Positions 9,132-18,489 of a stretch of 64,000 nt of DNA are shown here, one piece after another. The position numbers and the translations under genes are program-made. The stretch lies in assembly GCF_013366925.1 (NCBI RefSeq), contig NZ_JAALDK010000001.1, positions 2,487,089-2,551,088 on the forward strand. Reading direction: 5' to 3'. Position 1 is the stretch's first letter. Each line of letters begins with the position of its first letter. The stretch is from Paraburkholderia youngii. GTDB lineage: Bacteria; Pseudomonadota; Gammaproteobacteria; Burkholderiales; Burkholderiaceae. A model generated the notes under the pieces. That model was not told where the DNA came from. It searched no databases and was given only the letters and a program-made list of their open reading frames with translations.

Positions 9132-9159
9132 TTGAAAACAAATGTGGCGGCTCTATAGT
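9132..9159 (+). promoter_or_regulatory. Putative sigma70 promoter of the SDR operon
   Basis: TTGAAA (9132-9137) and TATAGT (9154-9159) are separated by 16 bp. This is a good consensus match about 115 nt before the first SDR start codon. Confidence 0.6.
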
Positions 9160-9275
9160 GGAACTCACGTAAGAACGTGACCGACCAAGCCGACACACCG
9201 TTACATTCCCGGCCCCAATCTCAAGGTTGCGGTCAGAAATTGCCCAATCAAACTCCCTTGTAATGAGGATTCCAA

Positions 9276-9921
9276 ATGAGTACCCAGGATCAAAACGTGG
9301 TTCTGATCACCGGCGCCGGAATCGGGATCGGACGAGCCACCGCGAAGGCATTCGGTGCGTTGAACTACAGGGTGATCGTCACCGACGTTCTACAGGCAGA
9401 AGGAGAAGCGGTAACGGCGGAGATTCGGTTAGCCGGGGGACGGGCTGAATTCCATCCGCTTAAACGAGAAGTGGGATCTCACGATGGATATTGACCTGAA
9501 AGGCGTCTTCCGCATCATTCGTGCAGCGCTGCCGGGCATGAAGCAGAAGAAATCAGGGAGCATCGTTGCTGTGTCGTCCATCATGGGCATCGCCTACGGA
9601 TGGGATGAACATGCACACTACTCGGCGGCAAAAGCGGGTGTAGTCGGTCTGGTGCGTGGCCTTGCCTTCGAACTAGGACGTCACGGGATCCGCGTCAACG
9701 GCCTCGCGCCCGGGTTTATTCGTACCGCGCAGGCGCTGTCTGAGCAGCACTCGAAAGGAGAATCGGGCCTCAATGCTGTGTCGGCATCAGTTCCGCTCGG
9801 CCGTGTCGGTGAGCCGGAAGACATGGCGGATGTCATTACGTTCATGGTTTCGGACAAAGCCCGGTATCTCACCGGACAGACGATTATGGTCGATGGCGGC
9901 TTGGCCATCCAAAGCCATTAA
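9276..9921 (+). pseudogene. SDR-family oxidoreductase with internal deletion
   Basis: The first 65 or so codons encode a normal SDR N-terminus with the cofactor motif TGAGIGIGRATAKAF. From about 9462 the homologous reading continues in another frame as LNEKWDLTMDIDLKGVF, then YSAAKAG with the catalytic Tyr and Lys, and the usual TGQTIMVDGG end. Between them about 40-45 residues are missing, including the NNAG motif and the strand that carries it. The frame is also lost, so no intact enzyme can be made. The downstream SDR at 9959 may have taken over or may act alone. Confidence 0.85.
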
Positions 9922-9958
9922 TCAATTCAACCGCTCATAATCACGTTTGGAGGAAATC

Positions 9959-10705
9959 ATGAGCACCCTAACTGGTAAGACGGCTTTGGTAACAGGCGCT
10001 GCGCGCGGAATCGGGCAAGCCATCGCCCTGGCCTTCGCGAAGGAAGGCGCAGACGTCGCCGTACTTGATCGCCTAAAGGTAGACGCAGAGCACACCGCAG
10101 CACGTATTCGCGACCTCGGGGTGAGAGGCGTTGCTGTCTCCGCCGATGTTGGCGAAGAGTCGCAGGTGAACGCTGCGGTCGATACCGCAATCGCCGCGCT
10201 CGGCCGCATTGACATTCTGGTCAACAACGCGGGTATCGAGTCCGCATCGCTCGTCGCCGATATGCCCACGGATATGTGGGACAGAATGATGCTGATTAAC
10301 CTGCGCAGTGTCTTCCTATGTACGCGAGCTGTCCTTCCTGGTATGCGCCAGCGCGAGCACGGCCGAATCATCAACATCAGCTCTCAGCTTGCACATAAAG
10401 GTGCGAAGGAACTTGCCCACTATGCCGCAGCGAAGGCTGGCGTAATTGGCTTTACCCGCTCGCTCGCGTATGAGGTGGCTGACCAGGGAATCACTGCGAA
10501 CGCGATCTGTCCTGGACCGGTCGACACGGAACTGTTCCGCAGTCTTCCCGAAACGTTCCGACGCGCCAAGCTCGCGGAATTGCCGATCGGACGAGCAGCT
10601 TCCGTCGACGAAATCGCGCCTGCTGCCGTATTGCTTGCTTCCGAAGCCGGATCCTACTTCCTCGGCGCCACCATCAATCCAAATGGCGGCGACTACATGA
10701 TCTGA
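9959..10705 (+). CDS. SDR-family NAD(P)-dependent oxidoreductase
   Basis: A 248-residue classical short-chain dehydrogenase/reductase, full length. TGAARGIGQAIA binds the cofactor (about residues 12-23). NNAG lies at about 89, the catalytic Ser within NISSQ at about 140, and YAAAKAG supplies Tyr and Lys at about 153-157. GGAGG stands 6 nt before the ATG; a start four codons upstream would overlap that site and is unlikely. It follows the broken SDR by 37 nt and precedes the MFS gene, so they probably share one transcript. The substrate is likely a hydroxy or keto intermediate of the pathway encoded at 9-17 kb, but is unknown. Confidence 0.9.
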   Translation: MSTLTGKTALVTGAARGIGQAIALAFAKEGADVAVLDRLKVDAEHTAARIRDLGVRGVAVSADVGEESQVNAAVDTAIAALGRIDILVNNAGIESASLVADMPTDMWDRMMLINLRSVFLCTRAVLPGMRQREHGRIINISSQLAHKGAKELAHYAAAKAGVIGFTRSLAYEVADQGITANAICPGPVDTELFRSLPETFRRAKLAELPIGRAASVDEIAPAAVLLASEAGSYFLGATINPNGGDYMI

Positions 10706-10781
10706 CAGCTGGCCGTAGTTCAGGCGCTATCTGCGCTCAAGCTAAGCCCACTCACCAATCCAAATGAATGACCAAACATGT

Positions 10782-10810
10782 TATTCAGTTGTCCTTCTTT
10801 AAACTGAATA
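10782..10810. promoter_or_regulatory. Hairpin or operator before the MFS gene
   Basis: TATTCAGTT (10782-10790) and AACTGAATA (10802-10810) form a perfect 9-bp inverted repeat with an 11-nt loop. It lies 40 nt upstream of the MFS start. No T-run follows, so an operator or an mRNA-stability hairpin is more likely than a terminator. Confidence 0.5.
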
Positions 10811-10849
10811 CAGGATTATTTATGCCGTGAGGCTAAGGATTAGTTCAAA

Positions 10850-12256
10850 ATGGCCAAGTTCAAAAGCCCAAATGACTTTCGGGTCGATTCGATACTGCCG
10901 AGTGATGTAAAGCGAGCCACCGTCGTCGCTTTCTTCGCGTGGGTATTCGCAGTCTATGATTTCATCCTGTTTGGCACGCTCCTTCCAGAAATTGGAGCCC
11001 ACTACAAGTGGGACGCTGCGGAGCAAGCCGAAATAGCAACCTTGGTTGCCGCCGGAACCGCGCTGATCGCGTTTGTAATCGGACCGATTCTCGATAAGGC
11101 GGGACGCAAGAACAGCCTCCTGTTCACCGTCGCCGGCGCTGCAGTCTGCTCCGGGCTCACTGTGGTTGGCGGATCTCTCGGGCGCTGGCCCCTGATTCTT
11201 ATTCGCTCGCTCTCTGGTCTCGGGTATGCGGAAGAGACGGTCAATGCGACGTATTTGAACGAACTTTACACTGCGGCCAACGACGCGCGACTGAACAAGC
11301 GCAAGGGCTTCATCTATAGCCTGGTACAGGGTGGATGGCCGATCGGAGCGCTCGTCGCCGCTGGCCTCACGGCTTTGCTGTTGCCGAGGATAGGCTGGCA
11401 AGGCTGCTTCGTCTTCGCGACTTTCCCTGCAATAGTCATTTTCTTCATGACGCGACGTTTGAAGGAGAGCCCGCAGTTCCTGGTGCACAAGCACGTGAAG
11501 CATCTTCGTGACTGTGGTGAGGAAGAAGCTGCCCGCAAGATCGCAGCGCGTCACGGAATTGACTACGAGCAACATTCCTCGGCTGGTATCTGGGCGGCCT
11601 TCCGCGGCGAGTCGCTCCGTCCAACGCTGGTTCTCGGCGGCGGCTTTCTCTTGAACTGGTCCGCGATCCAGGTCTTCGGCGTGCTCGGCACGACGGTTTT
11701 GACGCAAGTCCACAACGTTTCGTTCGAGAACTCGCTGCTGATTCTCGTCCTGTCGAACGTGGTCGGGTACATCGGTTACCTTTCGCACGGCTTCATTGGC
11801 GACAAGATTGGCCGGCGAAACACTCTGGCGCTGGGATGGATGCTTGGCGGCTTCGCGTTCGCGGGGATGCTGTATGGCCCGCACGACCTCTACGTCGTGG
11901 TCGGTCTCTACAGCCTCGGCCTGTTCTTCCTGAACGGCCCGTACGCCGCTGCCCTGTTCTTCATCGGCGAAAGCTATCCGACCGCAATTCGTGGCACTGG
12001 CAGCGCAATTGTCCATGCGATGGGGCCGATTGGCGCAATTTTGGCCGGCCTTGGTATTACGGCGGCGCTTAGCTCGGGAAGCGACTGGCTTCACGCAGGC
12101 CTGTTCTTCGGCGCGGTTCCCTGCTTCCTCTCCGGTTTGCTGATCTTCGCGACGCGTCACGTTGATCCGGAAGAGCATACCTGGAGCGAGGCAGTGCCCG
12201 AACCGAGCCTGGTGGAGGCGCAGGAAAGCGGCCGCTATGGCGTTGTAATCGAATAA
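10850..12256 (+). CDS. MFS transporter
   Basis: A 468-residue major facilitator with about 12 membrane helices. The cytoplasmic loop 2-3 motif is present as GPILDKAGRKNS (about residue 80), and its duplicated copy in the second half as GFIGDKIGRRNT (about 305). ESYPTAIRGTGSA resembles the sugar-porter/organic-anion branch. A hydrophilic loop of about 60 residues separates the halves. The ribosome site is weak. It is placed behind the SDR genes and opposite iclR, so it probably imports the substrate of the 9-17 kb pathway. Specificity cannot be read from sequence. Confidence 0.9.
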   Translation: MAKFKSPNDFRVDSILPSDVKRATVVAFFAWVFAVYDFILFGTLLPEIGAHYKWDAAEQAEIATLVAAGTALIAFVIGPILDKAGRKNSLLFTVAGAAVCSGLTVVGGSLGRWPLILIRSLSGLGYAEETVNATYLNELYTAANDARLNKRKGFIYSLVQGGWPIGALVAAGLTALLLPRIGWQGCFVFATFPAIVIFFMTRRLKESPQFLVHKHVKHLRDCGEEEAARKIAARHGIDYEQHSSAGIWAAFRGESLRPTLVLGGGFLLNWSAIQVFGVLGTTVLTQVHNVSFENSLLILVLSNVVGYIGYLSHGFIGDKIGRRNTLALGWMLGGFAFAGMLYGPHDLYVVVGLYSLGLFFLNGPYAAALFFIGESYPTAIRGTGSAIVHAMGPIGAILAGLGITAALSSGSDWLHAGLFFGAVPCFLSGLLIFATRHVDPEEHTWSEAVPEPSLVEAQESGRYGVVIE

Positions 12257-12274
12257 ACCAGATCGACCTCAACG

Positions 12275-12308
12275 GCAGGCGCGCGAGACCTAACAACCGT
12301 GCGCCTGC
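12275..12308 (+). terminator. Terminator-like hairpin after the MFS gene
   Basis: GCAGGCGC (12275-12282) pairs with GCGCCTGC (12301-12308), followed only by a short ATTTG. The stem is strong but the T-run is weak. Confidence 0.4.
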
Positions 12309-12472
12309 ATTTGCCCCCCGCTACAAGACTCCGCCGCCCGTGACGAGTCACCCAGCCGATACAACTCCCATCTGCCACATCCCCACATTGTCCGGAACTG
12401 ATGGCGATGGTCTCACCGGGCCGAGTGCTTCGGGCCAGCCAGACCACCTACCTGGACCAAACGTCGTTCAAA

Positions 12473-13306
12473 TTAGACGCGTCCGCGCAAATCCGTGGTG
12501 TCGAGGTTAGCCTGGTGCACGAGGTTCTGGATGACGCGCGACTCAGTGCGGAGAAGTGAAACGAGTTCTTGCTGCCGGGCCTGCGACAAGCTGCCTGCAA
12601 GTGCGGTTACGCTAAGCGCGGCGAGTGGAGCGCCACCGCTGTCCCGAATCACGGTGCCCACTCCGCTGAGACCGGGGATCAGACTGCTGTCGTGCGTTGC
12701 GTACCCGACGTCCTGACAATGCTTCACGATCTTGAGCAATGATGGCACCGACAACCCGCCATAGGTGAAGAGTCGCTTTGCGTTTGCATGGCAAATACGG
12801 GAAATCTCGTCATCCGGGAGAAGCATTAGCAGCGCGAGACTGCCTGCGCCCACCCCCAGCGGTCGATGCACGCCGATCTGTATGGCAGGTACAGTCACGG
12901 GTCCGCCGCCCTCAACTCTCGCGATCGAAATGGCGTCCGAGCCGCTACGAATGGTCAAGAACGCGACGTCCCCGGTCGACTGGGCGAGCCGCTTCAACGA
13001 CGGCTCACAGATCGCCTGCAATTTGAACTGCGTTGCAGCAGTCAGGCCGAGTTCGTACAAGCCGTGGCCGAGCAAATACCGGCGCGTTTGCGGGTGCTGC
13101 ATGACCAGCCCTTCCCTCACCAGACAACTCAAGATCCGGTGGATCGTCGGGCGCTCCAGCTTCAGTTGAGTGGCCAGGTCCGATAAGCGCAACCCGTGCA
13201 CGCTGAATGATGCGATCTCTCGCAAGATCCGAGCTGCGCGTTCGATGCTCTGTGTTCCCGAACCTTTGCTCGTCGCTGACGATTGGCTCTCGGTTTCAAT
13301 ATCCAT
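12473..13306 (-). CDS. IclR-family transcriptional regulator
   Basis: A 277-residue IclR regulator. The winged helix-turn-helix spans about residues 18-85 (SIERAARILREIASF, then LSDLATQLKLERPTIHRILS). The C-terminal effector domain is complete, with GVGTVIRDSGGAPLAALSVTA near residue 215. The protein runs divergently to the cyclase-CobW-amidase operon. A 15-bp palindrome lies 42 bp upstream of its start, and a similar box precedes the cyclase operon, so it probably controls itself and that operon. A third box lies before the SDR-MFS operon. The effector molecule is unknown. Confidence 0.92.
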   Translation of the reverse strand: MDIETESQSSATSKGSGTQSIERAARILREIASFSVHGLRLSDLATQLKLERPTIHRILSCLVREGLVMQHPQTRRYLLGHGLYELGLTAATQFKLQAICEPSLKRLAQSTGDVAFLTIRSGSDAISIARVEGGGPVTVPAIQIGVHRPLGVGAGSLALLMLLPDDEISRICHANAKRLFTYGGLSVPSLLKIVKHCQDVGYATHDSSLIPGLSGVGTVIRDSGGAPLAALSVTALAGSLSQARQQELVSLLRTESRVIQNLVHQANLDTTDLRGRV

Positions 13307-13348
13307 GTCGTAACGTGCCCACCAAAGTGATTATCCTACACCCTAATA

Positions 13349-13363
13349 GTCCGCATGGCGGAC
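13349..13363. promoter_or_regulatory. IclR-like operator box 1
   Basis: GTCCGCATGGCGGAC is a near-perfect palindrome (GTCCGC/GCGGAC around a 3-nt centre), 42 bp from the iclR start codon. It is suited to autoregulation. Confidence 0.65.
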
Positions 13364-13515
13364 TCATTTTTGCGGGCGCCCCGTTGTTCCAGGAGATTTG
13401 GGAGGTTATGGTTGTATCGAAGGGACAGCATTGATTAAGCGAAGATTTGAGGGCATGCCAGAGAGCGCTACCCAATGCCTGACGACCGCGAGACGGGTGG
13501 TTATCTTTAGCCGTT

Positions 13516-13530
13516 GTCCGTATTGCGGAT
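13516..13530. promoter_or_regulatory. IclR-like operator box 2
   Basis: GTCCGTATTGCGGAT has the same GTCCG-N5-CGGA layout as box 1 and lies 75 bp before the cyclase start. The TCCG-N5-CGGA pattern resembles published IclR-family operators. Confidence 0.65.
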
Positions 13531-13605
13531 TTGTCGTGCAGCAGGTGCTCACCGCTACGCCTACCACCCGGTTCACTTCGAGAAACAGATATTAGGAGAC
13601 TTACC

Positions 13606-14307
13606 ATGCCGCAACGAATCGTAGACCTGACGTTGACCCTGGCGGACAACATGCCCGCACACAAGCTCTTTCAGCGGCCAATCATTGCGCCTCACCTCAC
13701 TCATGAGAAGTCGCTCTCGTTGGGCCTGGGCGTGCCGGAGGACCCGATGACCTTCGCAACGACCTTCATCAGCACCTTGGATCACATCGCAACGCACGTC
13801 GACGCTTTTTATCACACGAACCCGAAGGGCCAACCAGTCGACGAGATGCCTCTGTCGATGTTCATGGGGAAAGCGGTCTGCCTGGACATGACGCACATCC
13901 CTGATCTTGGTGACATCGACGTCAGAGATCTTGAAGAAGGTGAGGAGAAGGCAGGGGTGAAGATTGACGGCCACATTGTGCTGATGAATACCGGTCTTCA
14001 CAAGCGACACTATCCAGACCTGAAGGTCGTATGGAGCAACCCAGGTCTTACCGCTGAAGCAACCCATTGGCTTGCGGATCGCGGCTCCAGGTTGCATGGA
14101 GTGGAGGGGCCGTCCACGGACAAACCGTCGCATAACCTGTTTCCAAGCCATCGCGTATGTCGCGACCGGGGAATTACTCATTACGAATGGCTGGTCAATC
14201 TCGAGGAACTGGTCGGTAAAGGTGAGTTCATGTTCTACGGGCCGCCGCTTAAGATCCAAAACGGAAGCGGCTCGCCTGTCCGCGCCTGGGCTGTCCTCAA
14301 CGACTGA
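13606..14307 (+). CDS. Cyclase-family (kynurenine formamidase-like) metal hydrolase
   Basis: A 233-residue protein of the Cyclase family (PF04199), which includes bacterial kynurenine formamidase and isatin hydrolase; these metal enzymes hydrolyse amide or lactam bonds. The motif [12 protein letters not shown] at about residues 59-70 corresponds to the family HxGTHxDxPxH metal site, with Ala instead of Gly and Ala-Phe replacing the usual residues before the last His. GVEGPSTDK near 165 is also typical. AGGAG lies about 9 nt before the chosen ATG; the open frame upstream lacks a ribosome site. It heads an operon with a CobW-type GTPase and an amidase. Confidence 0.85.
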   Translation: MPQRIVDLTLTLADNMPAHKLFQRPIIAPHLTHEKSLSLGLGVPEDPMTFATTFISTLDHIATHVDAFYHTNPKGQPVDEMPLSMFMGKAVCLDMTHIPDLGDIDVRDLEEGEEKAGVKIDGHIVLMNTGLHKRHYPDLKVVWSNPGLTAEATHWLADRGSRLHGVEGPSTDKPSHNLFPSHRVCRDRGITHYEWLVNLEELVGKGEFMFYGPPLKIQNGSGSPVRAWAVLND

Positions 14308-14393
14308 CCTTGTCAGCTGGTGTACCCAGCAACCCGGCGGGAATCGGATACGGGTTCCCGGCCGCACCTCCACGCAATCGAGCAGGCCACACC

Positions 14394-15506
14394 ATGAACG
14401 CCTCCGCTGACAACGATCAACGCATCCCCATCACGCTTCTTACAGGTTTTCTCGGCGCAGGAAAAACCACCTTGGTGAACCGCATCCTGTCGAACCCCGA
14501 CTCCAAGAAAATCGCGGTCATCGTGAACGAGTTCGGGGAAATCGGCATCGACGGCGACCTGATCAGCCGCGCGTCAGAGGACATGTTGGAGCTGAGTAAC
14601 GGATGCATTTGTTGTTCCAGCAAGGATGACCTCATTGAGTCGCTGTACAAGCTATATATGCGAAAAGCGGGACTTGCTGAGCCCAAAATTCAGTTCGATC
14701 GCGTGCTTATCGAGACCACAGGGGTTGCAAATCCTCTGCCGCTTGCGCAAGCTTTCTACACGGATATGTCGCTGAATCTTACATACCGCCTGGACGCCAT
14801 CGTGACGCTGGTCGATCTAAGGCATGTGGAAGGTCAGCTGGAGAACGCGCCAGAGGCTGAGCGGCAAATTGCACTTGCAGACAAGATCATATTCAATAAG
14901 CGTGACCTGGTTGATAGCGACCAATACCACTCCGCAGTCTCGCTGGTACAGGCACTGAATCCGATCGCAGCAAAGACTACTGTCCTTTTCGGCGACGTGC
15001 CTGCCGCCGAATTGCTCGATCTCGGCTTATTTGATCCGAGCACACGGGAACAATCAGTCACGGACTGGATCGGTATGGGGAGTGAATCGGAAGGCACGTC
15101 CGAGAGCGAGCCCTGTACCTTGTGCGCTTCTGGGAAACATCACCACTGCCACGAGGAACCACATCCCCATGCTGATGTGTCGTCCGTAAGTTTTCGTGAG
15201 CCTGATGCAGTTGATCACGAAAAGTTTCTCGCATTTTTGACACAACTGACACAGACCTACGGTACGAATCTTTATCGAGTCAAGGGGTTGATCAAGTTCT
15301 CTGGCGCGGACCGTCCCATCATCTTGCAGGGTGTTCAGAATGTCTTCAGCCCCCTTACGTACGCGGAAGCGTGGCCTCGAGGCCTATCAGAGACTCGCCT
15401 CGTCGTAATCGGAAAGCACCTCGAACGGGATGGGATCATTGCAGGTTTTAGGGCCTGCATCGCAAATAACCCCGACGTCGTGAAGCACGGCGTGGTCATG
15501 GTCTAG
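14394..15506 (+). CDS. CobW/COG0523-family metal-chaperone GTPase
   Basis: A 370-residue COG0523 GTPase. The Walker A is GFLGAGKTT (about residues 18-26). The conserved metal site CICC is in ELSNGCICC (about 70), and NKRDLV serves as the guanine-specificity motif. A His-rich loop ([15 protein letters not shown], about 247-261) precedes the C-terminal CobW_C domain. Such proteins deliver zinc or another metal to a target metalloenzyme. Lying between a metal-dependent cyclase-family hydrolase and an amidase, it probably loads the hydrolase. The frame is open back to a TTG at 14310, but ATG 14394 gives the normal family N-terminus; neither has a strong ribosome site. Confidence 0.88.
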   Translation: MNASADNDQRIPITLLTGFLGAGKTTLVNRILSNPDSKKIAVIVNEFGEIGIDGDLISRASEDMLELSNGCICCSSKDDLIESLYKLYMRKAGLAEPKIQFDRVLIETTGVANPLPLAQAFYTDMSLNLTYRLDAIVTLVDLRHVEGQLENAPEAERQIALADKIIFNKRDLVDSDQYHSAVSLVQALNPIAAKTTVLFGDVPAAELLDLGLFDPSTREQSVTDWIGMGSESEGTSESEPCTLCASGKHHHCHEEPHPHADVSSVSFREPDAVDHEKFLAFLTQLTQTYGTNLYRVKGLIKFSGADRPIILQGVQNVFSPLTYAEAWPRGLSETRLVVIGKHLERDGIIAGFRACIANNPDVVKHGVVMV

Positions 15507-15524
15507 GCAAGAAGGTTTTTGAGA

Positions 15525-16973
15525 ATGTACTCATTCGATTTCGCCACCGCGCTCGACATGCGCGATGCAATCGCGAAGAAGCGGATCTCGCCTGTCGAGC
15601 TGTTGAAGGATGTTTATGAGCGCATCGACGCGCTTGAGCCACGGTTAAACTGCTTCACAACGTTCACGCCGGAACTTGCCTTCGAAAGCGCTCGACGCGC
15701 TGAACAGGCCGTCATGAGAGGTGAGTCGCTCAGGCCGCTGCACGGACTCCCGGTCTCGGTGAAGGATCTAATCGCTGTCGGCGAGGTTTGTCAAACCTTT
15801 GGTTCGAGGGTAATGGCAGAGAATGTCGCCGGCGGCGACGCTCCTTCAGTTGAGCGGATAAAGGCGGCTGGAGCCTGTATCGTTGGCAAGACGACAACCA
15901 GCGAGTTCGGGTGCAAAGCCGTTGGGGACTCGCCCCTCACGGGGATTACCCGAAACCCCTGGAATCTGACCAGGACTCCCGGAGGCTCCAGCTGTGGCGC
16001 CGCATCGAGCGTCGCTGCCGGCATTACTCCGTTTGCCTTGGGTACGGACGGCGGCGGCTCGATTCGCACCCCCGCTTCATTTTGCGGAGTTTTCGGAATC
16101 AAGCCTCAGTTTGCGCGTGTACCGGTGTTTCCTGTGTCGGCAACGCCCACATTAGGCCATGTCGGCCCCCTTGCCAGAACCGTTCGGGACGCAGCGTTGC
16201 TGCTGTCTGTCATTGCCGGCGGAGACCCCCGCGATCCGTTTTCGCAGCAGGGTGCAGTTCCGGATTTCCTGGGCGCGTGCCAACAACCCGTGGAAGGTAT
16301 GCGCATCGCGTGGAGTCCAACTCTTGGCTACGCAAGGGCTGACGCCGAAGTAGAGAAAATCGCCGAAACCGCGGTCCGCACGTTCGAGGATATGGGTTGT
16401 GAAGTAGTCCTTCTAGAGACTGGAATCGGAGAAGACCCGGCTGACATATGGACGGCAGAATTCTATGCCGGGGTAGGAACGCGTTTGCATGGCACGCTTC
16501 TTGAGTCCCGAGAACTACTGGACAAAGGAGTAGCCGGTGTGCTCGACAACGCTCTTGAACAGAGCCTGTTGCAGTATTACGGACGTGTTTTCGAGCGCTA
16601 CGAATTCCGCGAAAGGGTTCGAACCGTATTTGAACCTTTCGACCTTCTGCTGTCACCTACTGTTCCCATACCGGCGTTCGACATTGGCATTGACGTCCCC
16701 GGACAGTCGCAGGGACGGAACCTTTGCACGTGGCAGTACTACACCTATCCGTTCAACCTGACCGGTCAGCCCGCTGCGTCAATCCCAGTCGGCTTTACAG
16801 CCAGTGGCCTTCCCGTAGGGCTGCAAATGGTCGCCAAAACCGGCTGTGAGACGGAAATTTTCCGCGCGGCCGCTGCGTTCGAGAGCGCTCGCCCCTGGCT
16901 TCACAAAGCACCACCAATAAACGGGGGAACGGACCGGGAATATACAAGAACAGGATCGTGTCAGCGACTTTGA
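15525..16973 (+). CDS. Amidase-signature family hydrolase
   Basis: A 482-residue amidase-signature enzyme. The catalytic Ser-cisSer-Lys triad is visible: Lys in PVSVKDLIAVG (about residue 80), the Gly/Ser-rich signature TPGGSSCGAASSVAAG (about 150-165) and DGGGSIRTPASFCG (about 174). AAGAAGG lies about 12 nt upstream of the ATG; the TTG two codons earlier is less likely. It starts 18 nt after the CobW-type gene and ends the operon. It would hydrolyse an amide released by the same pathway, but the substrate cannot be named. GatA is unlikely, because no gatB or gatC is adjacent. Confidence 0.9.
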   Translation: MYSFDFATALDMRDAIAKKRISPVELLKDVYERIDALEPRLNCFTTFTPELAFESARRAEQAVMRGESLRPLHGLPVSVKDLIAVGEVCQTFGSRVMAENVAGGDAPSVERIKAAGACIVGKTTTSEFGCKAVGDSPLTGITRNPWNLTRTPGGSSCGAASSVAAGITPFALGTDGGGSIRTPASFCGVFGIKPQFARVPVFPVSATPTLGHVGPLARTVRDAALLLSVIAGGDPRDPFSQQGAVPDFLGACQQPVEGMRIAWSPTLGYARADAEVEKIAETAVRTFEDMGCEVVLLETGIGEDPADIWTAEFYAGVGTRLHGTLLESRELLDKGVAGVLDNALEQSLLQYYGRVFERYEFRERVRTVFEPFDLLLSPTVPIPAFDIGIDVPGQSQGRNLCTWQYYTYPFNLTGQPAASIPVGFTASGLPVGLQMVAKTGCETEIFRAAAAFESARPWLHKAPPINGGTDREYTRTGSCQRL

Positions 16974-17227
16974 GGAGATAGAGCTCGGATCGGATTGAAG
17001 TGCAGTTCTTGGGCCTGCGAGGATCAAGATCGACGACTCTGATGACATGAGCCGGATGACTAGCTTCGCAACCTCTTTGGACGCAGACCTAATTGCCGAT
17101 ACGAGCGCCTGCTGGCCGTCGTCGATCCCGCACTTAAGCGCTGACGAATGATCTGGCAGCATGCGAAAATTCGTGCACAAAGTGTGCTGATAGATGTACA
17201 ACTTTCTCTAATTGGTATTGACGTCGC

Positions 17228-17480
17228 ATGCAGGCCTATCTCGCAGTCGCGCTGGTGTTCATGATCAACATGGCAGGCACGACGCTGCCGACGGCGATCT
17301 ATCATGATTACCAGACCGCCTTCGGCTTTAGTCCGGCGACCATCACAGTGATCTTCGCGAGCTATGCGGTCGGCGTGCTCGGCGCGTTGCTGACGATAGG
17401 AAACTGGTCCGATCAGCTGGGTCGCAACCGCATGCTCATGACCGGTCTCGCGGCATCCGCCGTCTCCGCGCCGCACTCCG
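17228..17480 (+). pseudogene. MFS transporter, N-terminal fragment
   Basis: The first 80 or so codons encode the start of a major facilitator: two hydrophobic helices, then LTIGNWSDQLGRNRML, which is the loop 2-3 signature. After AASAVSA the frame continues into sequence that does not resemble a transporter, because it is the antisense of the kinase fragment that follows. The gene has therefore lost about 80 percent of its length. Confidence 0.75.
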
Positions 17481-17494
17481 CGTTGGCGAATGTG

Positions 17495-17795
17495 GACACG
17501 CAGACACGCATTCAGATTCATCCACATCTATCCAGATCAACGCTGTCCCAGCGGACAGAATCTCGGAGACGATCCAACCATAGATTCCTTCGATTACACA
17601 ACGATCTTCGGCGGTTGCGGCTCGTGCCATCGCGATCACATCTTCTCGCTTGCGGGCGGTGTTGTAACCACTTGGCTCCCAGTTGAACAGGTCAAGACCA
17701 ACCCAGTTGTCACCGTGCGAAGCGGCGAGCTGCTCGGAGAGCCAGCCTTTACCAGAGCCCGAATTTCCAATTACCAAGGTCCTGGCCGGATTCAT
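17495..17795 (-). pseudogene. P-loop adenylate-kinase-like gene, 3'-truncated
   Basis: The reading frame starts with MNPARTLVIGNSGSGKGWLS, a Walker A loop typical of the small adenylate-kinase-like proteins annotated as topology modulators. It continues through VIEGIYGW and ALIWIDVDESECV. There the similarity to the family stops, and the remaining residues are encoded by the antisense of the truncated MFS gene. The two broken genes are joined tail to tail at about 17480-17500. Confidence 0.7.
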
Positions 17796-18126
17796 ACCCG
17801 ATGGCTCACTATGTTTTGTGCTTGGAGGATTTTCTTCTAAGGCACAGCTGGCTCTTAAGGGGGCATTGCGTGATGCGGCCCCATCCTCGATCTTCGCGCC
17901 CGATATCGGCTACTGGGACGTTTTTCCGGGTCATCGAGAACGATTTCAATTCATGTCCGGCTTACGCCAGTAGAATATTAGGACCATGACTTGCGCGTTA
18001 GTTCTGGCGACGGACCTTATTGCTATTCAGCCGTCGAGCGGTTGATGGACGATGGACCGATGGCAGCGGTGGAGAGAAACGACGTCCAGCTTCGCGAATC
18101 GAATGACCGTTTGCTGGGGGGCGGAT
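17796..18126. other. Intergenic region left of the IS30 remnant
   Basis: No gene was recognised. Short frames on the plus strand have no ribosome sites. The right edge should contain the outer end of the IS30 remnant, near 18119-18135, where GATTCAACCGGTCGATGCAA resembles IS30-family terminal repeats. Confidence 0.5.
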
Positions 18127-18489
18127 TCAACCGGTCGATGCAATAGTTTGGTTAAACCGCTCGGCTGGCGTTCCGTAGTTCAGTGTCTTCCTCGGACGTT
18201 CATTGAGGCGTCTTGCCACAGCATTGAGTTTGGCCTGTGAATACACTGACAGGTCGGTACCTTTCGGGAAGTACTGCCTCAACAGTCCATTCGTGTTCTC
18301 GTTCGACCCACGCTGCCAGGGATGTTGGGGGTCGCAGAAGTAGACCGCAATGTCAGTGGCAATAGTAAAGCGTTTGTGGCTGGTCATCTCCGTGCCGCGA
18401 TCACAGGTTAGCGATTTGGAGAGTTCCTGCGGCAATTTGCAGGCATGTTTGATGAGCGCATTGGCAACCACCTCGCTGTCCTTGCTGGT
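18115..18489 (-). mobile_element. IS30-family element, 3' remnant
   Basis: The last 120 codons of an IS30-type transposase are readable. The pieces include SLTCDRGTEM with the second acidic residue of the DDE triad, and DPQHPWQRGSNENTNG with the final Glu. LRQYFPKGTDL, LNERPRKTLNY and TPAERFNQ follow, all hallmarks of the family. The 5' two thirds, with the helix-turn-helix and first Asp, are missing. The end of the element overlaps the stop codon. The remnant is fused in frame to a truncated integrase. Confidence 0.85.

Larger units (their letters stand above)
8881..9275. other. Divergent regulatory region before the SDR operon
   Basis: About 395 nt. The 5' remains of the LysR gene may extend into it but cannot be read. 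It contains the IclR-like box at 9098-9112 and a sigma70-type promoter at 9132-9159. Confidence 0.5.

Noticed and set aside
10820..12178. A 452-codon minus-strand frame opposite the MFS gene
   Set aside because: The plus strand encodes a clear 12-helix transporter; this frame is polar and without motifs.
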